A DNA stretch of 33,468 nucleotides from Owenweeksia sp. (GTDB taxonomy: Bacteria; Bacteroidota; Bacteroidia; Flavobacteriales; Schleiferiaceae), in NCBI GenBank assembly GCA_028277105.1, contig JANQHO010000007.1, forward strand, positions 1 through 33,468. The letters run 5' to 3'. The position numbers and the translations under genes are program-made. Below the pieces are notes generated by a model that saw only the letters and a list, made by a program, of their open reading frames with translations, did no database searches and was not told the origin of the DNA. This document shows, in pieces, positions 1 to 8,839 of the stretch (position 1 is the first letter of the stretch; each line of letters opens with the position of its first letter).

Positions 1-4
1 GTTG

Positions 5-99
5 TTCTGCTTTGCCTATCTTTATGCTCATAACTCTTTTGTAGGCAAAAAAACGACAGCTTTCTTTAGGGGAAAACATGCAGTTGCTCGGAGGGATAC
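5..99 (+). repeat. 95-bp direct repeat, copy 1
   Basis: This segment matches 241-335 at about 90 of 95 positions without gaps. Both copies contain the shared core GTAGGCAAAAAAACGACAGC followed by TTTCTTTAGGGG. No open reading frame is conserved across the copies, so a non-coding repeat or the remnant of a duplicated 3' flank is most likely. Confidence 0.85.
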
Positions 100-217
100 G
101 TTTTAAGCGCTTCTAAGCAACGATCTTTTTCTTGATAAGACTATACCTCACCGAAAATCAAACTACACAAAATGTCAAAGAACTAAATTTCAGTTTATTA
201 TATTTTTTCTACTTCAA

Positions 218-240
218 TTTTTGTCGGATGGTACACTACC
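218..240 (+). repeat. IS-end-like motif, copy 1
   Basis: The sequence is TTTTTGTC, seven other bases, then ACACTACC. The same two 8-bp blocks with identical 7-bp spacing recur at 616-638. Read on the minus strand it starts GGTAGTGT, a form typical of transposon terminal repeats. I see no transposase or inverted partner in the window, so it may be a solo end. Assignment to an IS family is not possible here. Confidence 0.4.
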
Positions 241-335
241 TTCTGCCTTGCTTATCTTTATGCTCATAGCTCTTTTGTAGGCAAAAAAACGACAGCTTTC
301 TTTAGGGGAAAACATGCACTTGCTCGGGGGGATAC
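241..335 (+). repeat. 95-bp direct repeat, copy 2
   Basis: This is the second copy of the repeat at 5-99, in the same orientation, with five mismatches counted by eye. Its left edge begins immediately after the IS-end-like motif ending at base 240, which suggests that an insertion or excision event defined the boundary. Confidence 0.85.
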
Positions 336-344
336 AAAATAAAT

Positions 345-378
345 GAAAAAAGCAGAAACATCCGATGCTTCTGCTTTA
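345..378 (-). terminator. Hairpin terminator for the RHS operon
   Basis: On the minus strand, AGCAGAA and TTTCTGCT arms form a 7-bp stem (351-357 with 369-375), a single mismatch, three more pairs and a 3-base loop. A run of T follows (complement of the A run at 346-350). It lies about 270 bases downstream of the putative immunity gene and is oriented to end transcription of the minus-strand RHS operon. Confidence 0.6.
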
Positions 379-405
379 TTTGTTTTCTAAAGTGTTTTTA
401 CTTCT

Positions 406-486
406 AATCGTGACATTATTCGTGTCGTTATTTCATAAATCACTGATTTTCAAGGCTTTTTTCGTGACATCAATCGTGACATTATT
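406..486. repeat. Short repeats around AATCGTGACATTATT
   Basis: A 15-bp sequence occurs identically at 406-420 and 472-486. Partial copies lie at 421-432 (CGTGTCGTTATT) and 462-470 (TCGTGACAT). Their role is unknown. They lie between the terminator hairpin and the immunity gene and could be protein-binding repeats or slippage products. Confidence 0.45.
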
Positions 487-615
487 TAAGGGCATACCCT
501 TGTACACCAATCACATAGTGGGTAGATCTTCCTGCCGGGTGACAATAACAATGATGGAGTTGCAAAAAAACTAATCAGCTTATTCAATTTGAAATTATAA
601 ATATTTTCACATCTC

Positions 616-638
616 TTTTTGTCTCAGTGAACACTACC
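616..638 (+). repeat. IS-end-like motif, copy 2
   Basis: The sequence is TTTTTGTC, seven bases, then ACACTACC, spaced as at 218-240. A further ACACTACC follows at 641-648 and contains the TAG stop codon (minus strand, 644-646) of the putative immunity gene. An element end therefore abuts that gene. Confidence 0.4.
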
Positions 639-643
639 CAACA

Positions 644-958
644 CTACCTTGAAATTTCCAATCTAAGCTCATTAAGGCTTTCGATTATTTTGACCACTTC
701 TTTTGGATTTCTGGTCTCCTCAACTTTAATAGGATTATCCCAATCATGGTTCTTAACCAAATAACATTTAAAAGAGCCAGAACCAACTTCTTCCCCGTAC
801 CAGCCTACATCAATGGCATAATTATCTCCATTTTCAAAAACCACTTGAAACATATCCTCGTAAAGATTATCAGCCTGTGATTCCAGTGATTTGTTAATAT
901 CAATGAAATCATCTTTGACTACTTTTCCATCGTGGAATGAAATTATTTCTGAAAGCAT
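644..958 (-). CDS. Putative immunity protein of the RHS toxin
   Basis: A small acidic protein of 104 residues without a signal peptide or membrane segment, so probably cytoplasmic. It starts three bases after the stop codon of the 2623-aa RHS protein, the classical place for an immunity gene. The sequence has mixed alpha/beta character with a central DVGWYGEEVGSGSF segment (about residues 50-63) and a C-terminal helix KEVVKIIESLNELRL. I cannot assign an immunity family with certainty; an Imm53-like fold is only a vague resemblance. The DNA is AT-rich compared with the RHS core, like the toxin tip it follows, which suggests that the pair was acquired together. Its TAG stop lies within an IS-end-like sequence. 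The immunity role is inferred from position. Confidence 0.7.
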   Translation of the reverse strand: MLSEIISFHDGKVVKDDFIDINKSLESQADNLYEDMFQVVFENGDNYAIDVGWYGEEVGSGSFKCYLVKNHDWDNPIKVEETRNPKEVVKIIESLNELRLEISR

Positions 959-961
959 TTT

Positions 962-3900
962 CTATTCTGTTTTTTTTGTGTTGTCGGCTTTTTTTGTAAG
1001 CTTATCATACTGTTGTTTTGTAATAGGACTGGCATGTAATTCTCCTGTACTCTCTGTCAATTCAACCCTCATATACTGTGTTTCTTTACCTGCACTTGCC
1101 CCAATAACACTATCATTACCGGCATCGTAAACCTTCCACGGCTTACCATTATTTACTCCTTCACCTTTATCCCAAGCCTCTTTTGTTACTTTTTCAATAT
1201 CTACATCTTTAGCAAATTTTGATGGGCCATTCTTTGTTGCTTCAACAATCTTATTCCATGGTGTTTTTGAAGATGGAGCATGTTTTCCAGCATAATTGGC
1301 TACTTCTAGCAACTCGGATGAAACGTCAAAAACATTGTCCACATATTGAAATGCTTTCTTTCCTATTTGCCCACTGACTGGTAACAAAACAAAAGTACCA
1401 GCCATTACTTTATCAAACGTGGAAGCCTCACTTCCGTCTAAGTGTTTTCCTGTTAACAAAACAGAACTGTCATCTTGACTAGTCATAGGAGCTACATCCC
1501 ACCAGTAAGGAGCGATATAAAGTAACCCTTTGTCATACAGGCTTAAATCCGTATTATCCTGCACTGACTGCGTCATATTGATAAGCTGAGTTCCTTGAAT
1601 ATGCTTTTCAGTAAACCAGTTGTCAATTTTATTTATGACTGACATAGTATTGTAGGCAATACCTCCGTAATGAAATTCTTCAAGTCCGTCCAAATCAACA
1701 TATGCTATAGGCTTATTCCCAGCAAATTGATAGGGTGTATACCATGGGAAGGATTTGAAAAGTGGATCAACCGAAAGGAACCTAGCTATACGAGGATTGT
1801 AAATTCTGAACCCGTAATCATATTGGTTTCCTACCCCAGATACTTCATCGTCTGATTCTTTGCCGTTAAAGGCATAACGGTAATTTCCAGCGTTAAAGTT
1901 TCGGTTCGGCATTATTTGCCCGAAGGGGTAGTAATCCTGAGCTTGTTCCACCTCCGCAAGATAGTAATTTCCAAAATAGCTCACCCGGACATTGTTGAGA
2001 TGAAAACCTTTGTACAGTCCTGGCTCGGCCACTTCGCGGATAATGGATGCTACATGGGTAACACCCGTGATGGTGAAACAGTTAATGCCGTTAGACAAGG
2101 ACAAGATCTGGGGCGAGCCCCCGTCTGCCGTGTACACCACTTCTACTGTCACTCCGGGGTCAAAGAGCACTTCAATGCAGATCTCGTACTCCAGGGTGGA
2201 GTCCAGGCCGCTGAGGCCCTCCTCATAAGGGGTAACCCTTACCCGGCCTCCTTCGTTTACCGTAAAGTCGTTTACCCCAGCTTTAATGTGGTACCACTGC
2301 CGCGTAAGGGGTTGGCGGGTCTTGCGGTCGCTGGTGGTCATCAGCACATTGCCCAGGTGGTTGGTATACTCATAGGTTTTATTTTCCAGTTTCCGCTGCC
2401 CGTTAAATTCAGTGGGCGGATCGGCCAGTAAAGTATACATCAGGGGGCCTATGGTACTGATGCTGGAATTGTCAGTGGTAGAGTTGAGCAGGAGGTTGCC
2501 GCTGCCCAGCAAATTGAAAAACGTTCCGCTGGTTAAAGTTACAGCAGCACCTTCCGGGATAAATACCTGCCCGCCCGAGCTGACGGTAGTGCCGCTGGTA
2601 ACTTCGTAAGACCCGCTGAGCTGTATGTCACCGCCCAGGGCAGTGATCTGTACCGGGCTGTTGTTGCCAGGGGTAATTATTATGGGAAAGAGGCTGCCGT
2701 TTACCAGTACATTCTGCCCGGCCGGAAGAACAGCAGCCACGCTCAGTTCCCCGTCATTGCCAAAGCCGGTAGTGGTAGATATAGCGGTAAACCAGTGCTG
2801 GGCGCTATCGGTAGCGGTGTACAGCCCCAGGCGGCTACTGCCGTAAAGGGGCCGCTCCTTTATTTTCACGGTGCTCTGATAAAGGGTGGCGGTATCCTGT
2901 TGAAAGCTTTCTTCGTACACCGCCATGGGGTTGCCGCTGGCATCATTTACGTAATGGGTTACGGTCCAGTAGCGGGCGCTCTCCAGGTTGCCGCCCGGCC
3001 TTTCTTTTTCAATTTTGGCAATGCGGTGGCCGTCAGGGCCGTAAAAGAACTGCAACTCGGGCTTAGTACTGCCGTTTTCCCTTTCCACCGCCTCTATTTT
3101 GCCGTGGGGGTACCAGCGGATGTTGTCTATTTCTTCGCTTTTATCTTCAATGAGATTGCCCGTAGCATCGTAAAAATAGATGTCTCCCGTAGAAGAGGCC
3201 TGGTCAAAGGGGCCAGACCAGTCGAAATCGCTGGTATAGTTGGAGGCATAGGCGGCTTTGTCGCCCACGTGGCGCAGTTTGTTGTTCAGCAGCTTGTTGT
3301 TGTCATTGCGCCAGTAGCCGTAGCTGAGGCTGTCCATTTCGCTGCCATTGCCCTTGCGGTAAAGGTTCAGGAGGTTACCGTTGGCATCGTAGGTATAGCT
3401 GCTCTTCTCCAGGTTGTCGTTAAAATCAGTGCTGATGAGGTTGAAGGCCTTGAGGTTATCGGTTGGGGAGGCGTAATCCTGTTTGGTGCGCATCTGCACC
3501 AGGCGGTTCAGCTGATCGTAATTATAACCGTAGTAATTCATAGGCATCCACTGTTCCTGCCCGGGTTGGGGTAGGCTGTAAGCCGCCCCGCGAATATTGC
3601 CGTTGTAGAGGTGGTATTTTTTACCGTTGCTGCCTCCGGCTATGGCTGACATATCCACGGCAGCTACGGTACTGATGTGGGTGGCTGCACTTTCAATGGG
3701 TTGGTAATCGTACTGGTTATCGGCTACGTTGCCGTAATAATCGAGCTGAAAGCCAAAGGCATCGCGGGCGTTATAGCGGTTGGCGTTGCCGGGGGCATTG
3801 AGGCCATCCAGGCCGGGATCGAGCTCGTAGCGGGCCGTAGCGGCATTTACTCCTTTGAGCCACCCTTGTATGGTGTAGGTGTAATCCAGCGACTGTACTT

Positions 3901-6900
3901 TATCGCGGCCTACCACCATACGGGCTAAAGGCCCGTGGAGGTAGTAGCTGTATTCCGCATCGGTATCCCATATTATTTCATCGGGGCTGGTGCGCACCTT
4001 CAGCAGGCGGTTGTCGGCATCGTATTCGTACCAGTGGGTAAACTCATCGTACTGGCCTTTCTGGTAGTTTACATATAGTACATTACCGCTGATAAGGTCG
4101 TAGGTATAGGCCATGTGCTTGATGACGGAGCCGGTGGCGGGCATGATCCTGCTTTCCTGCACCAGTTCGTTCACGTTGCCGTGGATGTCGTAGCTGTAGT
4201 GGGTAGCGGCCGTTATATCTGATGTGTCGGGCAGGGAGGTACCGTTGCGGCTGCCGATCACCTGTACGGCCGAGGCCACGCGGTTGCGGAGGTTCTGCTG
4301 GCCGCTGGTAAAATTGGCATTGGCGCTGGCAAAGATCATCTCATCGTAAAAAGTACGGCTAAGGTCCCAGCCGTAAGTAGGATAGGCGCTGTTCCCGCTG
4401 CTGTCGGCAAAAGCATTACTGCCAACGTTTTGATCAGACTCCCCGCTTTCTACGATGCGGCCCTGCCCATCGTATTTGGTATAAGAGTAGCGGTCGCCAT
4501 GTTGACGGGCGTTTTGCGAAAAGCGCAGCTGGCCGGCCCGGTTGTAGTAAAAGCGGGAGATGCCGCCATCGGGCGTACTTTGCCACGTCACCTGGTTGCG
4601 GGCGTTGTAGCGGTACTGGCTGGGCAGGCGGTGGGCAGGCTCGGTAGTGCCATCGTACACCCCGTTGGTAAAAGCAGAAGAGCCCAGCAGCTCCACCCCT
4701 CCGGGCGGCACGGTTTGGGCCAGGTTACCGGCCTGGTCGTAATAGTAGAGGGTGTAGTGGTATTCTTTAGGACTGTAGGTTAGGCGGTAATCTTCGTCAA
4801 AGCCCCCGCTCAGGCAGCGGGACATCAGGTCTTTAATGATCTGGTTGCGCACTTCATTCTTTAGTTTGTCGTACTGCTGGGCCGCCTGGTTGAGCGCCTG
4901 GGTCCTGAGGTAAGCGATGCAGTCTGTTTTGCGCTGGCCCCAGTTAAAGTTGGGGGTGGAAAGCATTTTAGCAGTGTCTACGGAAACCATGCAAGGAATG
5001 GTGTCATATTGAGTAAAAAAACTACAAACAATATCATTGAAAAACCATAAATATGCTTTACGAGTAAGACCCGATCTCATATAAAGATTGACATATAAAC
5101 CTGTAAAATTTGCGTAATCTCCAGATTGTTTATATGAGTAACTAACCGGTGTAGTCGGATTGGTTACATCCGATAAGTATGGGCCATCAAAAAAAGTAAC
5201 AAGAGAATTATCATTGGAATCACAAATATGTATAGAATCCCCAGATTCATCAATAAAATAAGCAATACACGTGCTGTTACCAGTAAAAGCAATTGCATCA
5301 TTATAATCTCTAGTTCCCAATGGTGGTGGAAAATCATACGCTGCATAATTAACATAATCAATGTTTTTACTTGACATTGCTGGATAAAGAGTGGCGCTCG
5401 GTACATTCATATGTCCTCGGGAATTAGTGATAGAAATATTTAGACTATCATTAATTAATTTGAATATTTCTAACCATACATCAGACACCCTAAGGGAATA
5501 AGTTTCTGAAGTGGTACAACTATCAACGTAAGGATCGGGCACCACAATGGAATCGAGGGCCACGCCCAGGCCGTTGAAAACGGTAATGACGGTGTCGAAG
5601 AGGGGATCGTTAAAGATCGTATCGGTGATGAGGCCAAAGGGATTTTTAGCCCCGCAACCCAGGGGGTTGGTCATGCAGTAATTATAGAGGGCATTGTAAG
5701 CCGTAGTACTGTCGGCCGGGCTGCTGAGGGAATCCGGGTAATGCCGCCTTAGCTGGTACAGCCAGTTGGCGGCATTGTTATTACAGAGATCGGTGCAGTC
5801 TTCCCAGAAGCTGGCCCCCATAGCGGCAATACTGTTTTGGGTACCGGCCTCTTCAATTTTAGCGGGATCCTGCATAATGGCATTGCTATCGGTATAAAAG
5901 GCACAGCCCTCGGCTGCTTTGATCTCGGAAATGAGTTTTTGCTTCAGCCCCAGGTAAATCCCGGTAAAGGCCCTGATCTGGTTCTCATCGGTATAAGGGG
6001 TATTGTCGTATAAAAAGCTGTGCTGGTCGGTTACCAGTACCTTGAGGCTGGTGGAATTGTAAAAGTTGTTGAGAGTAGCATCCAGGATGGTGCCGTAGGC
6101 CGTGCCGGAGGCATAGTTCACGCCCTTGAAAGTAAGGCTTGTGCCAAGGGTAAGGCTGGCAAAGGGGTCTTTATTGGTGGGACTGGTGGTAGGATCGTCA
6201 TAATCACCGGCCAGGGCATCGTTCCAGCCGCTGAGGGCAGCCATACGGGCATCGTACACCTTGCTGTCTACCAGGGTGGTACACATCTCATAATGGCAGT
6301 ATTCGCGGTGCAGGTGTACCACCTGCCCGGCTATATGGTCGCTCCAGTTGGTGGGGATGGTGAGGTCATATGTAGCAGAAGAGGGGATGGTATCCCCGCT
6401 CTCAAAGGTAAGATCTTGATTGTTTTGCAGGTCGATCACAGCCTGCCAAAAGCTACTACCGCTACTGCTTTCGTAATAAAAGCCTCCGGGGCTCACCTGT
6501 AATTTCATAGCTTCGAGCAGACCTTCACATTCGGCCCCGGTTCCGCTTTCGCCCCGCAACACCGAATCGATGTACGCCTGGCAGTAAGAGGCCTTGCAGG
6601 CTTCCACCGAATCCTGGATAATGGCATCGTGAACTCCGGGCTGTAAAGAGGGGTTGTTTTGCAATACCCGGGTCAGGCAATGGTCATCGCAGGTCACATC
6701 GCACTGGGTGGTGTCTATATTGCTCAAATAATGGCTTTCAAGGGAGTCCAGGCTGATACCCAGGTCCAGGAGGGCGCTGTTTACCTGCTCCGCAATGCGG
6801 GCGGTATCCAGGATCACTTTCAGTTTTTTAACGATGAGGTATTCGCCTATGTCATTAAAGGTAGCCGAAAAGCTCAGGGCGGGAAAGGATTGCTTATCAG

Positions 6901-8833
6901 TCACACAGTTTTGTACGGTAGAAGCGGAATAGGTTTGGGTAAACTTTTGGGTGGAAGTGACATCAGTCCCCTGGGTTACGGTGATGAAAAGCTCGTCCCC
7001 CTCCGGATCGGTAATGCTGATCTCCAGTTCGTAGGCACAGTCCAGGCAAAGCAGGGTAGAATCATTCTCATCAGCCGGGTCTTTCAGCAGACTGTTGAAG
7101 AGGGCTCCGTCCAGCTGGTAGTAAAAATCGTAATTGGTAGCGGGAATGACATTGAGGTGGCGGTTGATCGCAATGATCTCCCCCGAAGCGGAATCCAGCA
7201 CATTATTACCGCTGAGGTCTACGGTAATGGACTGGGCAGCCGGGGCGATGGAAACGAGATTTTCAGGGCTGTCACCGGCCAGGGCAGTGGCAATGGTACG
7301 GCCCTGCTGATCCTGGTAGGCGATGCTAAGCTGGCCATTGGGGTCCAGGTTCATGATCTTTTTGTAGTGGCTGGCCTTGCCCACATTAGTACCAAACATA
7401 CGATGCAGTTCGGTGGCATTGGGGTTGCCGTAAAAGGTTTTGGTCTCATGGCCGGAGCCGGTCTTGTGGTGCTGTCCCACCCCGGAGACCGATCTGACCC
7501 GACCGGTATTGTCGGAGAGGTAGCGGGTGTGGACAAAGGGGTAGCCGTTGGCGCGGGGCAATCGGTCGCGAAAGGGGTCGCTGGTAAAGGGATTAACGGC
7601 AGAGTAATAATTTTCGGCCCCAGCCGAGTTGTGCATGGCCTCCGGATTGTTCTTGTCAAAATGCTCTTTTTCGTAAGAAGTAGTATTGTTATAGCGGTTG
7701 AATTCAAGCTGGTAGCTAAAATTAAAACCGCTGACAGGAGCAGGCAAAGCTTCCAGAGCCGGACGGCCTTCGTGATCGTATTTGGTTTCGGCCACCAGGC
7801 TTACATCTTCGGAATTGACGCTGGTGATCTGCTGCCTTTTCCTGAGGGTAGCGTCATAATAGGTAATGAGGCGTTTGCTCTTGCCTTCTTCGGCATAATT
7901 GACCTGGTACTGCCATATACGGGAATTCTCAAAACCGGTAGTGATCTCGTACTCCGCCCTGGTAGTCTGGGTAGCGCTTCTCTCATAGCCCCAACTCCCT
8001 AACTTGACATAGGTGTAATTACCTGCGGTACCCACGGTAAACCTTCCCACGGGCCTCACCCTGAAGTACAATTTGCCCTGGGGGTATACCAGGGGCAGAA
8101 AATAACTGAGCCCACTGCTCCTTATCCGGCTGGGCTCTTTGTAGTTAAAGGGATCGGCATAGTTGGTCATATTGTTGTATTCGGTGTCCTCTTTATCGAT
8201 AAACACCCATTCCACATCGTATCCTTCAGCCCCGGTAACCGGCAGCCAGCGGATCTCTTCGGAGGGGGCATCGTAGTGGACATAACCTACGGAATCCGGG
8301 TTGAGATAAGGATAGTAATTGGTTTCCATATTAAAGCGCAACTGGATATCGCTGGGGATATTGCTATCGGTAGAGGCAACATTGCCGCTGAGGGAGGTAT
8401 AGGAGGAACCTCCGTTGAGGCTGTATTGGGCCGAGATGGAGGTGATCTCCAGCGTCATGGAAGAGCCAATATTGCTGGTAAAGATGGTTTTATCATCGTA
8501 AATATAGTCTCCGTCCTTACCGTATTTAAGGGTTAAAGTGTCATCTTTGAAAGTGCCCGGTGAACCGGTGGGATACACCTTAAAAGATACCTGGTACTCC
8601 CAGAGGGGAGCGCCAACCGTATCGGAATAAGCGGAACGGGGGTAACGCAGGGCGGCAAAAACCTGGCGGCTGATGCCATCGCTGCCCCCTGGGCTTATAC
8701 CGTCACCGATCTGCAGGGTAGTAGTGGTAGTGATATTGTTGCGGTGTGCAAAGGAAGAGAACACCTGCTGCCCCCCTATGCTCAGCAAGGGCGAGATCAA
8801 TAAAAGGGCTATTATTTTGTGGGCCGTTTTCAT
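962..8833 (-). CDS. Giant secreted RHS-core polymorphic toxin (2623 aa)
   Basis: The protein opens with a signal peptide (about residues 1-22). An FN3-like segment follows at about 190-300, then a long Bacteroidota-type YD/RHS region with motifs such as YDHEGRP, YDQAGNLAQT and YTYDANGNL. A Cys-rich insert lies around 690-860. The RHS-repeat-associated core ends at about residue 2386 (RIYNPRIARFLSVDPLF, then AGNKPIAYVDLDG), after the NHLGNVL motif. The last 237 residues are unrelated to the core and form the variable tip; residues about 2535-2616 look like a small nuclease-type toxin with a HASPIT motif. An Ntox35-like RNase is possible but is a guess from memory. RHS shells enclose and release the tip toxin in known systems. 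There is no T9SS sorting domain. It sits 6 bases after the 218-aa gene and 3 before the immunity gene. DNA for residues about 1100-1280 and for the tip is clearly AT-richer than the core. Confidence 0.9.
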   Translation of the reverse strand: MKTAHKIIALLLISPLLSIGGQQVFSSFAHRNNITTTTTLQIGDGISPGGSDGISRQVFAALRYPRSAYSDTVGAPLWEYQVSFKVYPTGSPGTFKDDTLTLKYGKDGDYIYDDKTIFTSNIGSSMTLEITSISAQYSLNGGSSYTSLSGNVASTDSNIPSDIQLRFNMETNYYPYLNPDSVGYVHYDAPSEEIRWLPVTGAEGYDVEWVFIDKEDTEYNNMTNYADPFNYKEPSRIRSSGLSYFLPLVYPQGKLYFRVRPVGRFTVGTAGNYTYVKLGSWGYERSATQTTRAEYEITTGFENSRIWQYQVNYAEEGKSKRLITYYDATLRKRQQITSVNSEDVSLVAETKYDHEGRPALEALPAPVSGFNFSYQLEFNRYNNTTSYEKEHFDKNNPEAMHNSAGAENYYSAVNPFTSDPFRDRLPRANGYPFVHTRYLSDNTGRVRSVSGVGQHHKTGSGHETKTFYGNPNATELHRMFGTNVGKASHYKKIMNLDPNGQLSIAYQDQQGRTIATALAGDSPENLVSIAPAAQSITVDLSGNNVLDSASGEIIAINRHLNVIPATNYDFYYQLDGALFNSLLKDPADENDSTLLCLDCAYELEISITDPEGDELFITVTQGTDVTSTQKFTQTYSASTVQNCVTDKQSFPALSFSATFNDIGEYLIVKKLKVILDTARIAEQVNSALLDLGISLDSLESHYLSNIDTTQCDVTCDDHCLTRVLQNNPSLQPGVHDAIIQDSVEACKASYCQAYIDSVLRGESGTGAECEGLLEAMKLQVSPGGFYYESSSGSSFWQAVIDLQNNQDLTFESGDTIPSSATYDLTIPTNWSDHIAGQVVHLHREYCHYEMCTTLVDSKVYDARMAALSGWNDALAGDYDDPTTSPTNKDPFASLTLGTSLTFKGVNYASGTAYGTILDATLNNFYNSTSLKVLVTDQHSFLYDNTPYTDENQIRAFTGIYLGLKQKLISEIKAAEGCAFYTDSNAIMQDPAKIEEAGTQNSIAAMGASFWEDCTDLCNNNAANWLYQLRRHYPDSLSSPADSTTAYNALYNYCMTNPLGCGAKNPFGLITDTIFNDPLFDTVITVFNGLGVALDSIVVPDPYVDSCTTSETYSLRVSDVWLEIFKLINDSLNISITNSRGHMNVPSATLYPAMSSKNIDYVNYAAYDFPPPLGTRDYNDAIAFTGNSTCIAYFIDESGDSIHICDSNDNSLVTFFDGPYLSDVTNPTTPVSYSYKQSGDYANFTGLYVNLYMRSGLTRKAYLWFFNDIVCSFFTQYDTIPCMVSVDTAKMLSTPNFNWGQRKTDCIAYLRTQALNQAAQQYDKLKNEVRNQIIKDLMSRCLSGGFDEDYRLTYSPKEYHYTLYYYDQAGNLAQTVPPGGVELLGSSAFTNGVYDGTTEPAHRLPSQYRYNARNQVTWQSTPDGGISRFYYNRAGQLRFSQNARQHGDRYSYTKYDGQGRIVESGESDQNVGSNAFADSSGNSAYPTYGWDLSRTFYDEMIFASANANFTSGQQNLRNRVASAVQVIGSRNGTSLPDTSDITAATHYSYDIHGNVNELVQESRIMPATGSVIKHMAYTYDLISGNVLYVNYQKGQYDEFTHWYEYDADNRLLKVRTSPDEIIWDTDAEYSYYLHGPLARMVVGRDKVQSLDYTYTIQGWLKGVNAATARYELDPGLDGLNAPGNANRYNARDAFGFQLDYYGNVADNQYDYQPIESAATHISTVAAVDMSAIAGGSNGKKYHLYNGNIRGAAYSLPQPGQEQWMPMNYYGYNYDQLNRLVQMRTKQDYASPTDNLKAFNLISTDFNDNLEKSSYTYDANGNLLNLYRKGNGSEMDSLSYGYWRNDNNKLLNNKLRHVGDKAAYASNYTSDFDWSGPFDQASSTGDIYFYDATGNLIEDKSEEIDNIRWYPHGKIEAVERENGSTKPELQFFYGPDGHRIAKIEKERPGGNLESARYWTVTHYVNDASGNPMAVYEESFQQDTATLYQSTVKIKERPLYGSSRLGLYTATDSAQHWFTAISTTTGFGNDGELSVAAVLPAGQNVLVNGSLFPIIITPGNNSPVQITALGGDIQLSGSYEVTSGTTVSSGGQVFIPEGAAVTLTSGTFFNLLGSGNLLLNSTTDNSSISTIGPLMYTLLADPPTEFNGQRKLENKTYEYTNHLGNVLMTTSDRKTRQPLTRQWYHIKAGVNDFTVNEGGRVRVTPYEEGLSGLDSTLEYEICIEVLFDPGVTVEVVYTADGGSPQILSLSNGINCFTITGVTHVASIIREVAEPGLYKGFHLNNVRVSYFGNYYLAEVEQAQDYYPFGQIMPNRNFNAGNYRYAFNGKESDDEVSGVGNQYDYGFRIYNPRIARFLSVDPLFKSFPWYTPYQFAGNKPIAYVDLDGLEEFHYGGIAYNTMSVINKIDNWFTEKHIQGTQLINMTQSVQDNTDLSLYDKGLLYIAPYWWDVAPMTSQDDSSVLLTGKHLDGSEASTFDKVMAGTFVLLPVSGQIGKKAFQYVDNVFDVSSELLEVANYAGKHAPSSKTPWNKIVEATKNGPSKFAKDVDIEKVTKEAWDKGEGVNNGKPWKVYDAGNDSVIGASAGKETQYMRVELTESTGELHASPITKQQYDKLTKKADNTKKTE

Positions 8834-8839
8834 ACTTAA

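Larger units (their letters stand above)
1..643. other. Non-coding AT-rich region downstream of the RHS operon
   Basis: I find no convincing gene here. A 69-codon open frame at 365-574 (+) has low-complexity hydrophobic sequence, overlaps small DNA repeats and has no recognisable family. The region contains a 95-bp direct repeat (5-99 and 241-335), two copies of an IS-end-like motif (218-240 and 616-638), short repeats around 406-486 and a hairpin terminator at 345-378. It resembles a scarred recombination zone just beyond the toxin/immunity end of the operon. Confidence 0.6.

Noticed and set aside
365..574. 69-codon open frame on the plus strand
   Set aside because: Low-complexity hydrophobic sequence overlapping short DNA repeats and a terminator hairpin, with no recognisable family and no start signal.
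6659..8002. 447-codon open frame opposite the RHS gene
   Set aside because: It lies wholly within the RHS coding sequence on the other strand and has the Val/Gly/Ile-rich composition of a shadow frame.
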